A DNA stretch of 64,000 nucleotides. Origin: Thiomicrorhabdus immobilis (GTDB lineage Bacteria > Pseudomonadota > Gammaproteobacteria > Thiomicrospirales > Thiomicrospiraceae). The DNA is taken from NCBI RefSeq assembly GCF_021654855.1, contig NZ_AP024202.1, positions 1,984,001 through 2,048,000 on the forward strand, in the 5' to 3' direction. A model generated the notes under the pieces. It was not told the DNA's origin. It did not search any database and saw only the letters and a program-made list of their open reading frames with translations. Positions 40,133 through 49,333 of this stretch are shown here, one piece after another. Numbering within the stretch: the first letter of the stretch is position 1; each line of letters opens with the position of its first letter. Both the position numbers and the translations under genes were made by a program.

Positions 40133-40175
40133 CTTACGGCACCTTATTGTTGAAAATCGGTTGTATACCAAAAAC

Positions 40176-41177
40176 TTATTGGGAGTTTTGTGCGTCTTTT
40201 AACTGTTCTTGCTTACGATCATATTTATCGTATGCTTTCACGATTTTTTTCACGAGGGAGTGGCGAACCACATCATGCGCTTGATAAAAAGTAAAACCAA
40301 TACCTTCGACACCTTCCAACACTTCAATAACATGCCTTAAGCCTGAACGCTGATGTTTGGGCAAGTCACATTGTGTAATGTCACCGGTAATCACCGCAGT
40401 CGAACCAAAACCGATACGCGTCAAAAACATTTTCATCTGCTCTACCGTGGTGTTTTGCGCTTCATCCAAAATGATAAAAGAGTCGTTTAACGTTCTGCCA
40501 CGCATAAACGCCAATGGAGCAACCTCAATGACGTTTTTCTCCATCAAGCGCTCAACCGTTTCAAAGCCCATCATCTCAAACAAAGCATCAAACAAAGGGC
40601 GTAAGTAAGGATCAACCTTTTGGCTTAAATCACCGGGTAAAAAACCTAATTTCTCTCCCGCTTCAACAGCAGGCCTGGTGAGAATGATACGACGAACTTT
40701 TTCATTTTCCAATGCCTCAACCGCACAAGCAACCGCCAAATACGTCTTGCCCGTTCCCGCTGGCCCTATACCGAAATTCACATCGTAAGACTGGATGGCC
40801 TCAATGTAACTGGCTTGATTGGGGTTACGCGTTTTAATGGTCTTTCGACGCGTTTTTATCAAGATTTGTTCAGCATCTAAAGTCCGCTCGCCATCCAGGC
40901 CAAACTCGTGTAACAACAAATGCACTTTAGCTGGCGTTAAGGTTTCACTTTCGGTTTCTGCATACAGATCCCGAATCACCTGCTCGGCTTGTACCGTGCG
41001 ATTAGCCAAGCCCGTGACCGAAACTTGAAAACCACGGGCATTAATTTCAACGCCCAAACGCAATTCAACCTGGTCAAAATGTTCATTACGCCAACCACAT
41101 AGGTTTTGCAAACGCTCATTATCTTCAGGATACAACGAAAATTGAATAGTATGTAAAGCTGGCAAGATACGCCTCAA
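40176..41177 (-). CDS. PhoH-like ATPase (YbeZ)
   Basis: 333 aa: an N-terminal KH-like region ([10 protein letters not shown]), then a P-loop ATPase of the PhoH family with [13 protein letters not shown] (Walker A), [11 protein letters not shown] (Walker B) and TGDITQ. YbeZ interacts with YbeY in E. coli, and the two are neighbours here. No ATG precedes the conserved region; TTG 41177 or TTG 41165 (with GAGG 6 nt upstream) are candidates. A terminator separates it from miaB, so it may have its own promoter. Confidence 0.93.
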   Translation of the reverse strand: MRRILPALHTIQFSLYPEDNERLQNLCGWRNEHFDQVELRLGVEINARGFQVSVTGLANRTVQAEQVIRDLYAETESETLTPAKVHLLLHEFGLDGERTLDAEQILIKTRRKTIKTRNPNQASYIEAIQSYDVNFGIGPAGTGKTYLAVACAVEALENEKVRRIILTRPAVEAGEKLGFLPGDLSQKVDPYLRPLFDALFEMMGFETVERLMEKNVIEVAPLAFMRGRTLNDSFIILDEAQNTTVEQMKMFLTRIGFGSTAVITGDITQCDLPKHQRSGLRHVIEVLEGVEGIGFTFYQAHDVVRHSLVKKIVKAYDKYDRKQEQLKDAQNSQ

Positions 41178-41203
41178 GAGTAAAATTTAATAGTGAAATC
41201 ATA

Positions 41204-41229
41204 ATAAAAAAACCAACAACATGTTGGTT
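41204..41229 (-). terminator. Terminator of miaB
   Basis: AACCAACA (41211-41218) and TGTTGGTT (41222-41229) form an 8-bp stem with a 3-nt loop; on the minus strand it is followed by a T run (A run at 41205-41210). Confidence 0.85.
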
Positions 41230-41290
41230 TAATTACTATTTTCTTCAATCTGAAATTAATAGAATGCAAATTTATATCTATTTATGACAA

Positions 41291-42703
41291 TTATAAAGCG
41301 TGATACTGTGGCGCAACGTGTTTGTCAGCTTCGGGTGTTGCCACCAACACACCACGTAAGGAATTGGTTAACGCCTCGGTGATTTCTACATCCACAAATT
41401 GACCGATCAACTCTGGTGAACCTTCAAAGTTAACCACACGGTTATTTTCAGTACGGCCGGCCACCTCGGTAAAAGAATTACGTGACAAACGTTCTACCAA
41501 TACACTCTGTACCGTGCCGATCATGCCATCGCTAATCGCTTGGGTTTGCTTATTTAACTGCTCTTGTAACACAAACAAACGACGTTTCTTCTTTTCCATC
41601 GGCTCATCATCAGGGAAACCTGCCGCTGGAGTTCCTGGACGTTCGCTGTAGATAAAGCTAAATGAACGGTCGTAATTCAGTTCCTCAACCAACGCCAAGG
41701 TTTCTTTGAAATCATCACAAGTTTCACCCGGGAAACCAATGATAAAATCACCCGACAAACTCAAGTTAGGACGCAATGCACGCACTTTACGAATGGTTGA
41801 TTTGTACTCCAACACCATATGGTTGCGCTTCATCATCGCCAAGACTTTATCGGAACCCGACTGGATAGGTAAATGCAGATGCGAAACCAACTCAGGGATT
41901 TCCGCATAACAATCGATAATGCTCTGTGTCATCTCATTAGGGTGCGAGGTAGTGAAACGAATACGGTCAATGCCGTCAATCGTTCTTACCGCATGCATCA
42001 AAATGGCTAAATCGGCAATTTCACCATCCGCCATTTCGCCACGGTAGGCATTGACGTTCTGCCCCAAAAGATTGACTTCACGAACACCCTGTGAGGCCAA
42101 AGTGCGAATTTCATGCATTACATCTTCAAACGGACGACTGACCTCTTCACCGCGGGTATAAGGCACCACACAGAAAGTACAGTATTTTGAACAGCCTTCC
42201 ATAATCGACACCATCGCCGACACACCATTCACTTCGGGTTCAGGCAGGTTATCAAACTTCTCGATTTCAGGGAACGAGATGTCAATGACTGCTTTTTTCT
42301 TTTTAATCGAATCATCGCCACGCATTCTCAAGGCTTCATCAATCATCGCTGGCAAGCGGTGTAACGTCTGCGGGCCAAAAATCACATCAACACTCGGAGC
42401 ACGCTGACGAATCACCTTACCTTCTTGAGAAGCGACACACCCCCCCACACCAATCACACGATTCGGTTTTTTGGCTTTCCACTTAGACCAACGACCCAGC
42501 TCAGAAAACACCTTCTCTTGAGCCTTTTCACGCACTGAACAGGTGTTCATCAAAACCACATCGGCGTCTTCTGGTTCGGTGACCAACTTTAAGCCATAGG
42601 TTTTTTCCAGCAAGCTGGCCATCTTGTCAGAATCATACTCATTCATCTGACAACCATAAGTAATCACATAAAGTCCGCCGGTAAATGGTGTGGTTTGAGA
42701 CAT
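41291..42703 (-). CDS. miaB: tRNA-2-methylthio-N6-dimethylallyladenosine synthase
   Basis: A radical-SAM methylthiotransferase modifying A37 of tRNAs. 470 aa (E. coli 474). The N-terminal UPF0004 domain supplies three cluster cysteines ([23 protein letters not shown]); the radical-SAM motif is [17 protein letters not shown] (CxxxCxxC); the C-terminal TRAM domain includes the R.NRVV region. Upstream of phoH, as in E. coli. Confidence 0.97.
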   Translation of the reverse strand: MSQTTPFTGGLYVITYGCQMNEYDSDKMASLLEKTYGLKLVTEPEDADVVLMNTCSVREKAQEKVFSELGRWSKWKAKKPNRVIGVGGCVASQEGKVIRQRAPSVDVIFGPQTLHRLPAMIDEALRMRGDDSIKKKKAVIDISFPEIEKFDNLPEPEVNGVSAMVSIMEGCSKYCTFCVVPYTRGEEVSRPFEDVMHEIRTLASQGVREVNLLGQNVNAYRGEMADGEIADLAILMHAVRTIDGIDRIRFTTSHPNEMTQSIIDCYAEIPELVSHLHLPIQSGSDKVLAMMKRNHMVLEYKSTIRKVRALRPNLSLSGDFIIGFPGETCDDFKETLALVEELNYDRSFSFIYSERPGTPAAGFPDDEPMEKKKRRLFVLQEQLNKQTQAISDGMIGTVQSVLVERLSRNSFTEVAGRTENNRVVNFEGSPELIGQFVDVEITEALTNSLRGVLVATPEADKHVAPQYHAL

Positions 42704-42840
42704 ATAAATTCCGTAACAATAAAAGGGTAATTCAATAATAAAACGGTTTCTATCTAACTGAATATACTACAGATTTTAATAGAATAGAAATAAGGGCGGG
42801 TATTCTAACATAGAACATTATAAAAACCCTAAAAACAAAA

Positions 42841-42860
42841 AACCCGCCAATTGGCGGGTT
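42841..42860 (-). terminator. Terminator after the prepilin gene 42883-43524
   Basis: AACCCGCCAATTGGCGGGTT is a perfect 20-bp palindrome; on the minus strand it is followed by a T-rich tract (A run at 42834-42840 on the plus strand). Confidence 0.85.
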
Positions 42861-42882
42861 AAAAACTAAATTAAAATATACT

Positions 42883-43524
42883 TTAAAACTCTAGGCAACC
42901 AGAAGCTGCAGCACCAGCACCAGTACCAGCATCATATCTAAACTTACCTTCAACAGGATTTCCATCATCCAATTTGATATCCATACCACGAAGAAGCTCT
43001 TCAGCATTATCTACCCCAGCAGTATAATTCATGCAAACATAATTTTTATTTGCCTCTACTGTTACAGTTCCAGTAGCACCTGGGTTTGCAATACCAACAG
43101 AAATGGTTGCAGCATCATCAACTTCTGGAGTGATATTTGGATCTTTTAAGAATCCTTGCAAACCTAAATCAACAAAGAAATCTCCTGGTAAATCAGTACC
43201 TTGAATTGCACTTAGTCCCGCTGTACCACTCGTTACCCAAGGAGTAGCAGTACCTGCACCATTTTCAATTGTTAGCTTATTTGCTGTTAATGTATTTGGA
43301 GCCGCAGATCTTGCAGTTCCAGGATAATACCCCATACGATCACGATATGCATATGTACTAGCCTGAATTGCTACTAGCGTGTCAGTATCAGATTTAATCT
43401 TTGCTGCATTAATCATCTCCTGCCCCTTAAGCACACCACCTAAAAGCAAACCGATAATAACCAATACAATTGCGATTTCAACTAATGTGAAACCTTTTTG
43501 ATTTTGTAAGTTTTTAACTTCCAT
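42883..43524 (-). CDS. Type IV prepilin-like protein
   Basis: 213 aa with a 10-11-residue leader ending KG and the class III signal G|FTLVEIAIVLVIIGLLLGG (Glu at mature position 5), so it should be cleaved by PilD-type peptidase and assembled in a pilus or pseudopilus. The C-terminal globular part has a Cys pair (YVCMNY near 165 and the final GCLEF) that could form the pilin D-loop, with Gly/Ala/Thr-rich loops (GAGTATPW). It lies at the end of the pseudopilin/two-component cluster but is cut off from it by a terminator at 43600-43618, so it has its own promoter. Confidence 0.85.
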   Translation of the reverse strand: MEVKNLQNQKGFTLVEIAIVLVIIGLLLGGVLKGQEMINAAKIKSDTDTLVAIQASTYAYRDRMGYYPGTARSAAPNTLTANKLTIENGAGTATPWVTSGTAGLSAIQGTDLPGDFFVDLGLQGFLKDPNITPEVDDAATISVGIANPGATGTVTVEANKNYVCMNYTAGVDNAEELLRGMDIKLDDGNPVEGKFRYDAGTGAGAAASGCLEF

Positions 43525-43550
43525 AAGTATCTTCCTTTTTTATATTTCAT

Positions 43551-43565
43551 TACACGTTTCGTGTA
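43551..43565. promoter_or_regulatory. Inverted repeat upstream of the prepilin gene (possible operator)
   Basis: TACACG-TTT-CGTGTA, arms of six bases, lies 27 bp upstream of the ATG at 43524. It could be a regulator site for this separately transcribed pilin gene or a small leader hairpin. Confidence 0.4.
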
Positions 43566-43599
43566 GTCTGAATATTACAGCTTTAAAAAGATAAAAAAA

Positions 43600-43618
43600 G
43601 AGTAAATTTTTTTTACTC
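43600..43618 (-). terminator. Terminator of the histidine kinase gene
   Basis: On the minus strand GAGTAAA, a 5-nt loop and TTTACTC are followed by T7 (A run at 43593-43599). It separates the two-component/pseudopilin transcript from the prepilin gene. Confidence 0.75.
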
Positions 43619-43654
43619 CTCCAAAAAGGTGTTTAAAAAGTGTTTTTGAGCTTT

Positions 43655-44770
43655 TTAGATTTTGTCGTTTAGAGTAACCAGGCCTGGTAATTCGATAAGA
43701 AAACCAAACTCTGTACCATCATTTTGATAAAAATGTATTTTTCCGTCCACTTGTTTTAATAACTCTCTGGATAAAAACAACCCTAATCCCATACCGCTTT
43801 CACTGGTTGTCCAAAAGGGTTCAAACATTCTTTCTGGCATTAATACATCATCAGTGACCTTTTCACTCAAAATGTTTATTTTGATGGATTCTGTCAACGT
43901 CTCTTGTGATATAGATATTTGAATTGGTTTATTTGATGATGGATGGTCTCTGAAATTACCGAGAATGTTTTTAAATACTTCTACCAAAACCTGCTTTGGC
44001 AAATTGGTTGACACATTGCCTTTTATCTCAACCTCTAAACCATACATTTGTGCGACATCAACCAGCAGGTCTTTTATGGTTTCTACATGACCTTCATAGA
44101 ACTCTGACAGAGGCTGCTGCATATGCTCAACCGTTTTACGCGCTCTTTTTGCCATAATAGGCAATGTGCCATATAAACGGTTAACTAATTTCACCTTGTT
44201 TTCATCGCTGTCAACCGTCTTGACTTGCTCAGATAGTAGCTGAATGAATTGGGCGATATTCTTGATTTCATGCTGAACAAACAGTTGATAACGTTCCAAC
44301 CTCTTTTGAGAGGTCAAAATCTCAGCTTGTTTGAGCACCAAATCTTGGTCAAGAACATTTAGAAACGTCTTGATCACCAAGCTTGATACACTTTCGTGCT
44401 GACTTGCTCCTCTCTTCATATAAACAATCATTTCAAATCGCATATCTTCTCGTGACACAAGATAACTTTTGCTAACAAGCCTGGCTTTAACCGCCGCTCC
44501 TTGAACCACACTCTTTCGTTCACCAAACCATTCGATATTTGCTTGAAGCCGTTCACAACCGACCGATTGCAAAACCTTCCAGGCCTGGTCAAAAAAGTCT
44601 AGGGCATCTTGATTACAATTTTGATTTAATTCATATAGTCTGGATAAAGCGCTATTCAATCGCTTGGATTGGCGACGAAAGTAATATGCGGTAAAAAACA
44701 GTGAAATACCAATCAGGATAAAACCAAGCCAAACGGCATTTACCAGGTTATTAGAGGTTAGTTCATTCAC
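43655..44770 (-). CDS. Membrane-anchored histidine kinase, atypical ATPase motifs
   Basis: 371 aa. A single N-terminal membrane segment (AVWLGFILIGISLFFTAYYF, residues ~13-32) leaves no periplasmic sensor domain; a ~150-residue cytoplasmic region precedes VQHEIKNIAQFIQLL, the H-box with the phosphorylated His near 188. The HATPase domain has an N-box (VFKNILGNFRDH) and SGMGLGLFLSRELL as G2, but the DxGxG G1 box is not seen (the expected place reads ILSEKVTDD). It starts with GTG. It lies 46 bp downstream of the response regulator gene and is presumably its partner. The kinase H-box resembles that of PrsK from exosortase clusters; no exosortase is here. Palindrome copies are in codons for QAW (44578) and PGLV (43677). 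Confidence 0.85.
   Translation of the reverse strand: MNELTSNNLVNAVWLGFILIGISLFFTAYYFRRQSKRLNSALSRLYELNQNCNQDALDFFDQAWKVLQSVGCERLQANIEWFGERKSVVQGAAVKARLVSKSYLVSREDMRFEMIVYMKRGASQHESVSSLVIKTFLNVLDQDLVLKQAEILTSQKRLERYQLFVQHEIKNIAQFIQLLSEQVKTVDSDENKVKLVNRLYGTLPIMAKRARKTVEHMQQPLSEFYEGHVETIKDLLVDVAQMYGLEVEIKGNVSTNLPKQVLVEVFKNILGNFRDHPSSNKPIQISISQETLTESIKINILSEKVTDDVLMPERMFEPFWTTSESGMGLGLFLSRELLKQVDGKIHFYQNDGTEFGFLIELPGLVTLNDKI
43677..43688. repeat. ACCAGGCCTGGT palindrome, copy 11 (3' end of kinase gene)
   Basis: Exact copy in the last codons of the kinase, read PGLV (LPGLVTLND). A one-mismatch copy (TCCAGGCCTGGT, 44578-44589) in the same gene is read QAW. Confidence 0.9.
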
Positions 44771-44816
44771 AAAGGCGGTTTCTCGACTCTAAACACAACA
44801 GATTGAAAATGAGCAA

Positions 44817-45422
44817 TCATTCATCTCGCTGTAAATTATATTTTTTAATCAGATAATAGACATTCTCGCGCTTAAGACCTAATCGACGAGCCGATTCATG
44901 CACATTGAAGTCGGTTTCCAGCAACACTTGTCTAACCAATTTTTCTTCAGCCTGATTACGGATTTGTTTGACTCCACCACCTAAAGGGGCATCGATTTGC
45001 ATCTTTTGCAAACCTTCTTGCTGTTTAAGCTTTTCTTCCTGAAGGTAAAACATCATGGCTCTTTTAACCGATTGAATTAAAGAGTCGTTGGCAACGGGTT
45101 TTTCTAAAAAATCAAATGCACCGTACTTTAGCGCCAAATACGCGGTAGATTCTGGATTTTGCCCGGTAAGCACAATCACTTTAATTTGTGGCTGATGAAG
45201 CTGAATCCACTCAAGTACGGCAATACCTTCAGCTGGAGTATGCTCATGCGGTGGCATGCCCATATCGAGTATAGCGACCGGCAAGGTTTGTTTACCCAAC
45301 AATTCAATCGCCTCTATACGTGAACCCGCTTCCAAGACGTCATAACCAGCTGCTTCTAAAGAAAAACCCAGCATGCCACGCAATGCTGGGTCGTCATCGA
45401 TTAATAAGATTTCTTCCATCAT
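44817..45422 (-). CDS. Response regulator with Fis-type DNA-binding domain
   Basis: 201 aa. A receiver domain with LIDDDPALRG (acidic pocket), AILDMGMPP (phosphorylated Asp near residue 51), VLTGQ and the Lys in DFLEKPV, then a linker, then a Fis/NtrC-type helix-turn-helix (LLETDFNVHESARRLGLKRENVYYLIKKY, in parts). The sigma-54 AAA+ domain of NtrC-type regulators is missing, so it probably works as a simple DNA-binding regulator. The PP-x-E-G-x-x-x-L spacing after the Asp resembles PrsR. The start is ATG 45422, directly behind the stop of the pilin-RTX gene (45424), so translation may be coupled. Confidence 0.88.
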   Translation of the reverse strand: MMEEILLIDDDPALRGMLGFSLEAAGYDVLEAGSRIEAIELLGKQTLPVAILDMGMPPHEHTPAEGIAVLEWIQLHQPQIKVIVLTGQNPESTAYLALKYGAFDFLEKPVANDSLIQSVKRAMMFYLQEEKLKQQEGLQKMQIDAPLGGGVKQIRNQAEEKLVRQVLLETDFNVHESARRLGLKRENVYYLIKKYNLQRDE

Positions 45423-45423
45423 T

Positions 45424-46983
45424 TTATGGGGCAACAAAACCACCTGATGAGCTATCATAAACTCTCAAGTCGCTCTCCCCCTCCAAACTTAAATACTCAA
45501 AGTTAGAGATAGAACTACTTAAACCACTCCAAGCCGCATCCCATTCAGCACCCGTCATTTCGACATACAGTACATCCGCACCATTGCCGCCATCAATATC
45601 GGCTGTTGAACCGATAACCACGGTATTGGTAGCCGCTGTTTTGTTGATTATCAATAAGTCGTTATCCTTACCCATATCGACCAATCCGTTAATCGCGCCA
45701 TTTAGAGTGATAACATCATTACCATCATTACCATAGATTTTAGCCCCATCATCGACATTACCATCTACGACAAGGGTATCTTTACCATCGGTGGTATCAG
45801 TGGTCTCAATAACCACTTCAACACCGGCAATAATAACAATGGAGCTGTCACCCAAATTAACGACCGCCCCATCTTGAATATCTTGTCCAACATAGACCGT
45901 ATCATCACCAGCACCCATTTTCACATTACCACCGGCTTCAATATCACCTTCGATATGGAAAGTATCATTACCATCCTTAAAAACAACATTGGCATTCAAA
46001 TCACCCTCTTCCAGATAATTTCCATCGGCATCGGTTGCATCACCATGGTCGATATAAAAGGCATTATCAACCCCATCCGCCACGTTCAAGTCATTGGAAC
46101 TGTCCATATCCCCTCGAATGATTACGTCATAACCGGCATATTCACTGTCATCAGGATTCTCTGTTGAAGCTGATGGAGGATCTTTAAAATCTCCCAAAGC
46201 CTGCTCTTTGATTTCATAGGCAGAAATAGTGACGATTTGGTCGTCATAAACACCTTCATTGAAAACCCCTCGTACCAGCGTCATATCGGCATTACAGTTC
46301 TGAGTCTCTCTTGTTTCTGTCGTACCCGCTCCACATGCAGACAAACTAGTTCCATCACCATTCTCGTTAAAGGCTACGATGACCGCAGGAATAAATTCAA
46401 CCTCAACATCATTTGCACCACTACAATCGTTAGCTGCATAACGTTTACAGACTTGGTAACTATTCACTAAAGAACCGGGGATTGCTACGGTTGGAGGTGT
46501 ATCTAAATCGAAAGCAGGTGCACCTTTACTATAAAAGTAGCTTCCCGCCTTACCCAACAAGACTGCCGCATCCGCGGCAACATCCACATCCAATCCCATT
46601 ACCGCACTGGTAGCGGCTTCTTTATGAATACCATAACCAAATAAGTTGCTATAATCATCCGATGCTATCGCTCTGCCAATACCGATATCATCATAGGGAA
46701 TGGTACCGACATCACTACTACACTCTGTCCCCAAAGCGCCAACCCTGTCTTCATGACCGTCACCATCCGTATCTGGACACGGCATATGCTTATTCACTTT
46801 TACATAATTAAGTAAAGCTTGCTTAGTTACCTTTAAACTTCCCATGGTATGCGCCTGCTTTGCGTTATCCAGGTAGGCTCCTAATGTGGTAAAACCGGCG
46901 CCAATCAAAAGCCCGACTATCACCAAAACAACGGCCATCTCAACCAAAGTAAAGCCTCTATATTTTGTATTTAGAACATTCAT
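45424..46983 (-). CDS. Prepilin-type protein with CPDTDGDG motif and RTX-like repeats
   Basis: 519 aa, much longer than ordinary pseudopilins. A prepilin leader cleaved at G10|F11 (FTLVEMAVVLVIVGLL, Glu at +5) is followed by CPDTDGDGHED at 69-79, an EF-hand-like calcium-loop pattern, and a middle domain with paired cysteines. Residues ~330-475 hold five to seven ~20-residue units, each with a Gly/Asp-rich turn then alternating hydrophobics: KDGNDTFHI, GAGDDTVYV, GKDTLVV, GNDGNDVITL, GKDNDLLII, GGNGADVLYV. This resembles the RTX calcium beta-roll of haemolysins and LapA-type adhesins. The C-terminus ISNFEYLSLEG also recalls RTX adhesins. It overlaps the upstream pseudopilin gene by 4 bp. A calcium-stiffened tip adhesin is an inference. 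Confidence 0.85.
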   Translation of the reverse strand: MNVLNTKYRGFTLVEMAVVLVIVGLLIGAGFTTLGAYLDNAKQAHTMGSLKVTKQALLNYVKVNKHMPCPDTDGDGHEDRVGALGTECSSDVGTIPYDDIGIGRAIASDDYSNLFGYGIHKEAATSAVMGLDVDVAADAAVLLGKAGSYFYSKGAPAFDLDTPPTVAIPGSLVNSYQVCKRYAANDCSGANDVEVEFIPAVIVAFNENGDGTSLSACGAGTTETRETQNCNADMTLVRGVFNEGVYDDQIVTISAYEIKEQALGDFKDPPSASTENPDDSEYAGYDVIIRGDMDSSNDLNVADGVDNAFYIDHGDATDADGNYLEEGDLNANVVFKDGNDTFHIEGDIEAGGNVKMGAGDDTVYVGQDIQDGAVVNLGDSSIVIIAGVEVVIETTDTTDGKDTLVVDGNVDDGAKIYGNDGNDVITLNGAINGLVDMGKDNDLLIINKTAATNTVVIGSTADIDGGNGADVLYVEMTGAEWDAAWSGLSSSISNFEYLSLEGESDLRVYDSSSGGFVAP

Positions 46984-47915
46984 CGAAACTCTCCATTATA
47001 AATAAGTGCCATTTTGGCTTGGTTGACCGTAACCCAGGTTATAAAATCACGACCCTCACCGGTTTTGATATCTACAAACACCCGGTCATCATCACAGTTT
47101 TCAAGCTCGGCGGCCGTACCGACAACACAACTATTAACCGCATCGTTATAACGATAAGTTTGATCACCGTTAGCCCCCCAAGAAAGGGCCACCGCCACCG
47201 TACCATTACCTAAAGGACCGCCAAATGGATCACCATCAGAACCATCATAGGCTGTATCCGACTGCGGATAAATCTGCAAATTATAAGACCCTGCCAAAGA
47301 GCCATATGGTGGCGTCGCCAAATGAAAATAAGGCGGAAGCTGATCATTTGTTCTAGGATCAAGTTCGATACAACTAGCTGGAGAACAAACAGAATTACAA
47401 GAACCTGTGCCGCCACAATAATAAATATTGGAGTCTGGACATAATCTTAAATCACCTGCACCATCTGCACCCGACTTGACACCACCATTCCCCATAACAC
47501 TGGCTGAAGAACAGACATCAGTTATATAAGTTACATTTTCAGCCTGCTGGTTCACCCTGTAATAGTAAGGATTCCCCCAAGCATCGACACCATTAATTCC
47601 CAAATCCTTATAGGGTAAATACCCCTCCCTGTCGGTGCAGCTGGCATCTGCATCCCGGTTTTCACTACCATCATTATCCGTGTCAGGACAAGGTAAAAAC
47701 ATATTCACAGCCAAAAAAGTATTGAGTGCTTTCTGGACTTTATAAATTCCAACACGTTCAAATTTTTCTTTTTCAGTTTCAGATAATAACTGGAATATAC
47801 CCGTGAACAGAGTCAATAATAAACCCAATATCACCAGGCCTATAGTCACCTCCAACAGAGAAAACCCTTGATGATTACGATTAAAATTAAACTGTTGGTT
47901 TGATTTAATATTCAT
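46980..47915 (-). CDS. Pseudopilin-like protein with CPDTDNDG motif
   Basis: 311 aa. An N-terminal prepilin signal after a 17-residue leader (QG|FSLLEVTIGLVILGLLLTL, Glu at +5). The motif LPCPDTDNDG at 74-83 has its partner Cys in DASCTDREGYLPY about 17 residues on, suggesting a disulfide-closed calcium loop. The body is Cys-rich (VCSSAS, YYCGGTGSCNSVCSPASC), with Gly/Asp-rich loops and no second membrane segment. It overlaps the upstream gene by 11 bp and the downstream one by 4 bp, so this is one translationally coupled operon. A minor-pilin role is likely; the target is unknown. Confidence 0.85.
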   Translation of the reverse strand: MNIKSNQQFNFNRNHQGFSLLEVTIGLVILGLLLTLFTGIFQLLSETEKEKFERVGIYKVQKALNTFLAVNMFLPCPDTDNDGSENRDADASCTDREGYLPYKDLGINGVDAWGNPYYYRVNQQAENVTYITDVCSSASVMGNGGVKSGADGAGDLRLCPDSNIYYCGGTGSCNSVCSPASCIELDPRTNDQLPPYFHLATPPYGSLAGSYNLQIYPQSDTAYDGSDGDPFGGPLGNGTVAVALSWGANGDQTYRYNDAVNSCVVGTAAELENCDDDRVFVDIKTGEGRDFITWVTVNQAKMALIYNGEFR

Positions 47916-48942
47916 ACTTGCACTTCAAATCCGTACTACGCCAGTTTGCTCCACCCGCGTTGTTGTTGGGGTCATTTAACGTGGTATAAACATAATCGTT
48001 GTACCAATGCTTTAAATCTACAGCGATTTCACTAAATGGATTAATCTCATCAGGAGAACCATCTCCGTCTTCGTCTGCATACTCCAATCCTTCATAACGA
48101 AAACGCTCCACGCACAACCTACGGTTAATGGCGTTATCTAAGTCTTGCATGGTAATCCCAACAATCTTATCCGCATTAGGATCATCCGACAGATCAGAGG
48201 CACGCGAGATAAAATGTCTGTCAACCAAGCCATCGGAAGCATCAACATTATTAGCAGCATCCAATCCATCATCTCCCGCATCGATAATCAATGCAATATA
48301 ACCGGTCTTACCATTCAGTGTCAGAACGGGTTCAAAAGCATCCAAATTATCGGTTGCGGCGCTGACATCTCCAACGAATTGGGTAGGATTCATCGGCGCA
48401 TATTTTTGTAAAGCATCATTAATATAATCAGCGGCTGGATTTTGAGTACTGAAACGCTCATCCAAAAAATAATAATATCGACCCGCTTCTGCGAAATGAA
48501 CCCGATGGGTACTGATGGATTCCGGTACAAAACCTAACACACCACCACTTGGCACAAACCCAGTATTATCTTCATCCGGAATCGTACCTCCAGGAGTAAA
48601 AGGATTGGAACAACTACTTTCAGCTCCCTCCACATCGCCATCACCATCTAAATCAGGGCAAGGGAAATACCCCGGGGCAGGAATCTGTGCTGAATTTTGA
48701 TAAGAACCGCTGTCATCCGTTGTATAAATCTCAGGATGCAACACCGCATACTCCAACAATCTTTTCTTAACCAGCTCCAATTCATAAGAATCGGCTTGAA
48801 TATCATTGGTTTTAAAAACAGAGATAAGCGAATAATGTTTAGTAGAAAGCCACAAAGCCGCAATAATTGAAATCACAACTATCACCAACAGAATAACAAA
48901 ACCCTGCTGAAGACTATGTTCATGATTAAGCTGTTTTTTCAT
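47905..48942 (-). CDS. PilX/GspK-like minor pseudopilin with CPDLDGDGD motif
   Basis: About 345 aa. The leader ends QQG| and is followed by FVILLVIVVISIIAALWL; the usual Glu at +5 is missing, as in PilX and GspK-type minor pilins that sit at the pilus tip. Residues 93-103 read YFPCPDLDGDGD, with a Cys about 16 further on, and other Asp-rich loops follow (DAGDDGLDA, DEDGDGSPDE at about 290-300), all suited to calcium. The start is ATG 48942 with AGGTG upstream; a further in-frame ATG at 48972 lacks a ribosome site. First gene of the operon. A TATAAT-like box at 49031-49036 on the minus strand may be its promoter. Confidence 0.82.
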   Translation of the reverse strand: MKKQLNHEHSLQQGFVILLVIVVISIIAALWLSTKHYSLISVFKTNDIQADSYELELVKKRLLEYAVLHPEIYTTDDSGSYQNSAQIPAPGYFPCPDLDGDGDVEGAESSCSNPFTPGGTIPDEDNTGFVPSGGVLGFVPESISTHRVHFAEAGRYYYFLDERFSTQNPAADYINDALQKYAPMNPTQFVGDVSAATDNLDAFEPVLTLNGKTGYIALIIDAGDDGLDAANNVDASDGLVDRHFISRASDLSDDPNADKIVGITMQDLDNAINRRLCVERFRYEGLEYADEDGDGSPDEINPFSEIAVDLKHWYNDYVYTTLNDPNNNAGGANWRSTDLKCKYEY

Positions 48943-49333
48943 AAAACCGCACCTACGTAACTTACAACACAAAACTTAGCAAACAGTTAGCAATATCTAA
49001 CACCGTAATACTTAAGTTCTTTAATAGTTCATTATAGAACAAAACCCTAGCAATAAAATACTACCCAAAAGTATTAGGCGGTATTACTTAGTAATTCTAA
49101 CTTTTAATTTCTACTCTCATTAACATATATTCAAAATACGACCAAACATAAGCTATACAAAATAGATGCCGTCTTAGTAAATTTAAATTAAATTGAAATA
49201 CTTTACCCTTCATACAACTGAAGAAAACCTATTAAAAAATATATATTCTCAAATTACAGGCAAAAAAAAACCCCGCCATAATGACGGGGTTTTACTACAA
49301 AGCTTAATCAAACTGCCTTACGACAGCAATTGA
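48943..49333. other. Non-coding interval upstream of the pseudopilin operon
   Basis: About 390 bases, AT-rich, no gene. On the minus strand TATAAT (complement of 49031-49036) about 90 bp before the operon start is the best promoter candidate, without a good -35. The right end holds the porin terminator (49267-49293). Nothing else is recognised. Confidence 0.5.
49267..49293 (-). terminator. Terminator of porin gene 2
   Basis: AAAACCCCG (49267-49275) and CGGGGTTTT (49285-49293) form a 9-bp stem with a 9-nt loop; on the minus strand the A run at 49262-49270 gives the T tail. The same hairpin and ~40 flanking bases recur after porin gene 1. Confidence 0.9.

Noticed and set aside
47833-47844. ACCAGGCCTATA in the pseudopilin gene as a further palindrome copy
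   Set aside because: Only the first nine bases match; counted as a weak remnant at most, not as a copy.
42883-48942. Prophage or conjugative-element explanation for the accessory cluster
   Set aside because: No integrase, phage structural gene, tRNA target or flanking direct repeat was seen; neighbours on both sides are core or porin genes.
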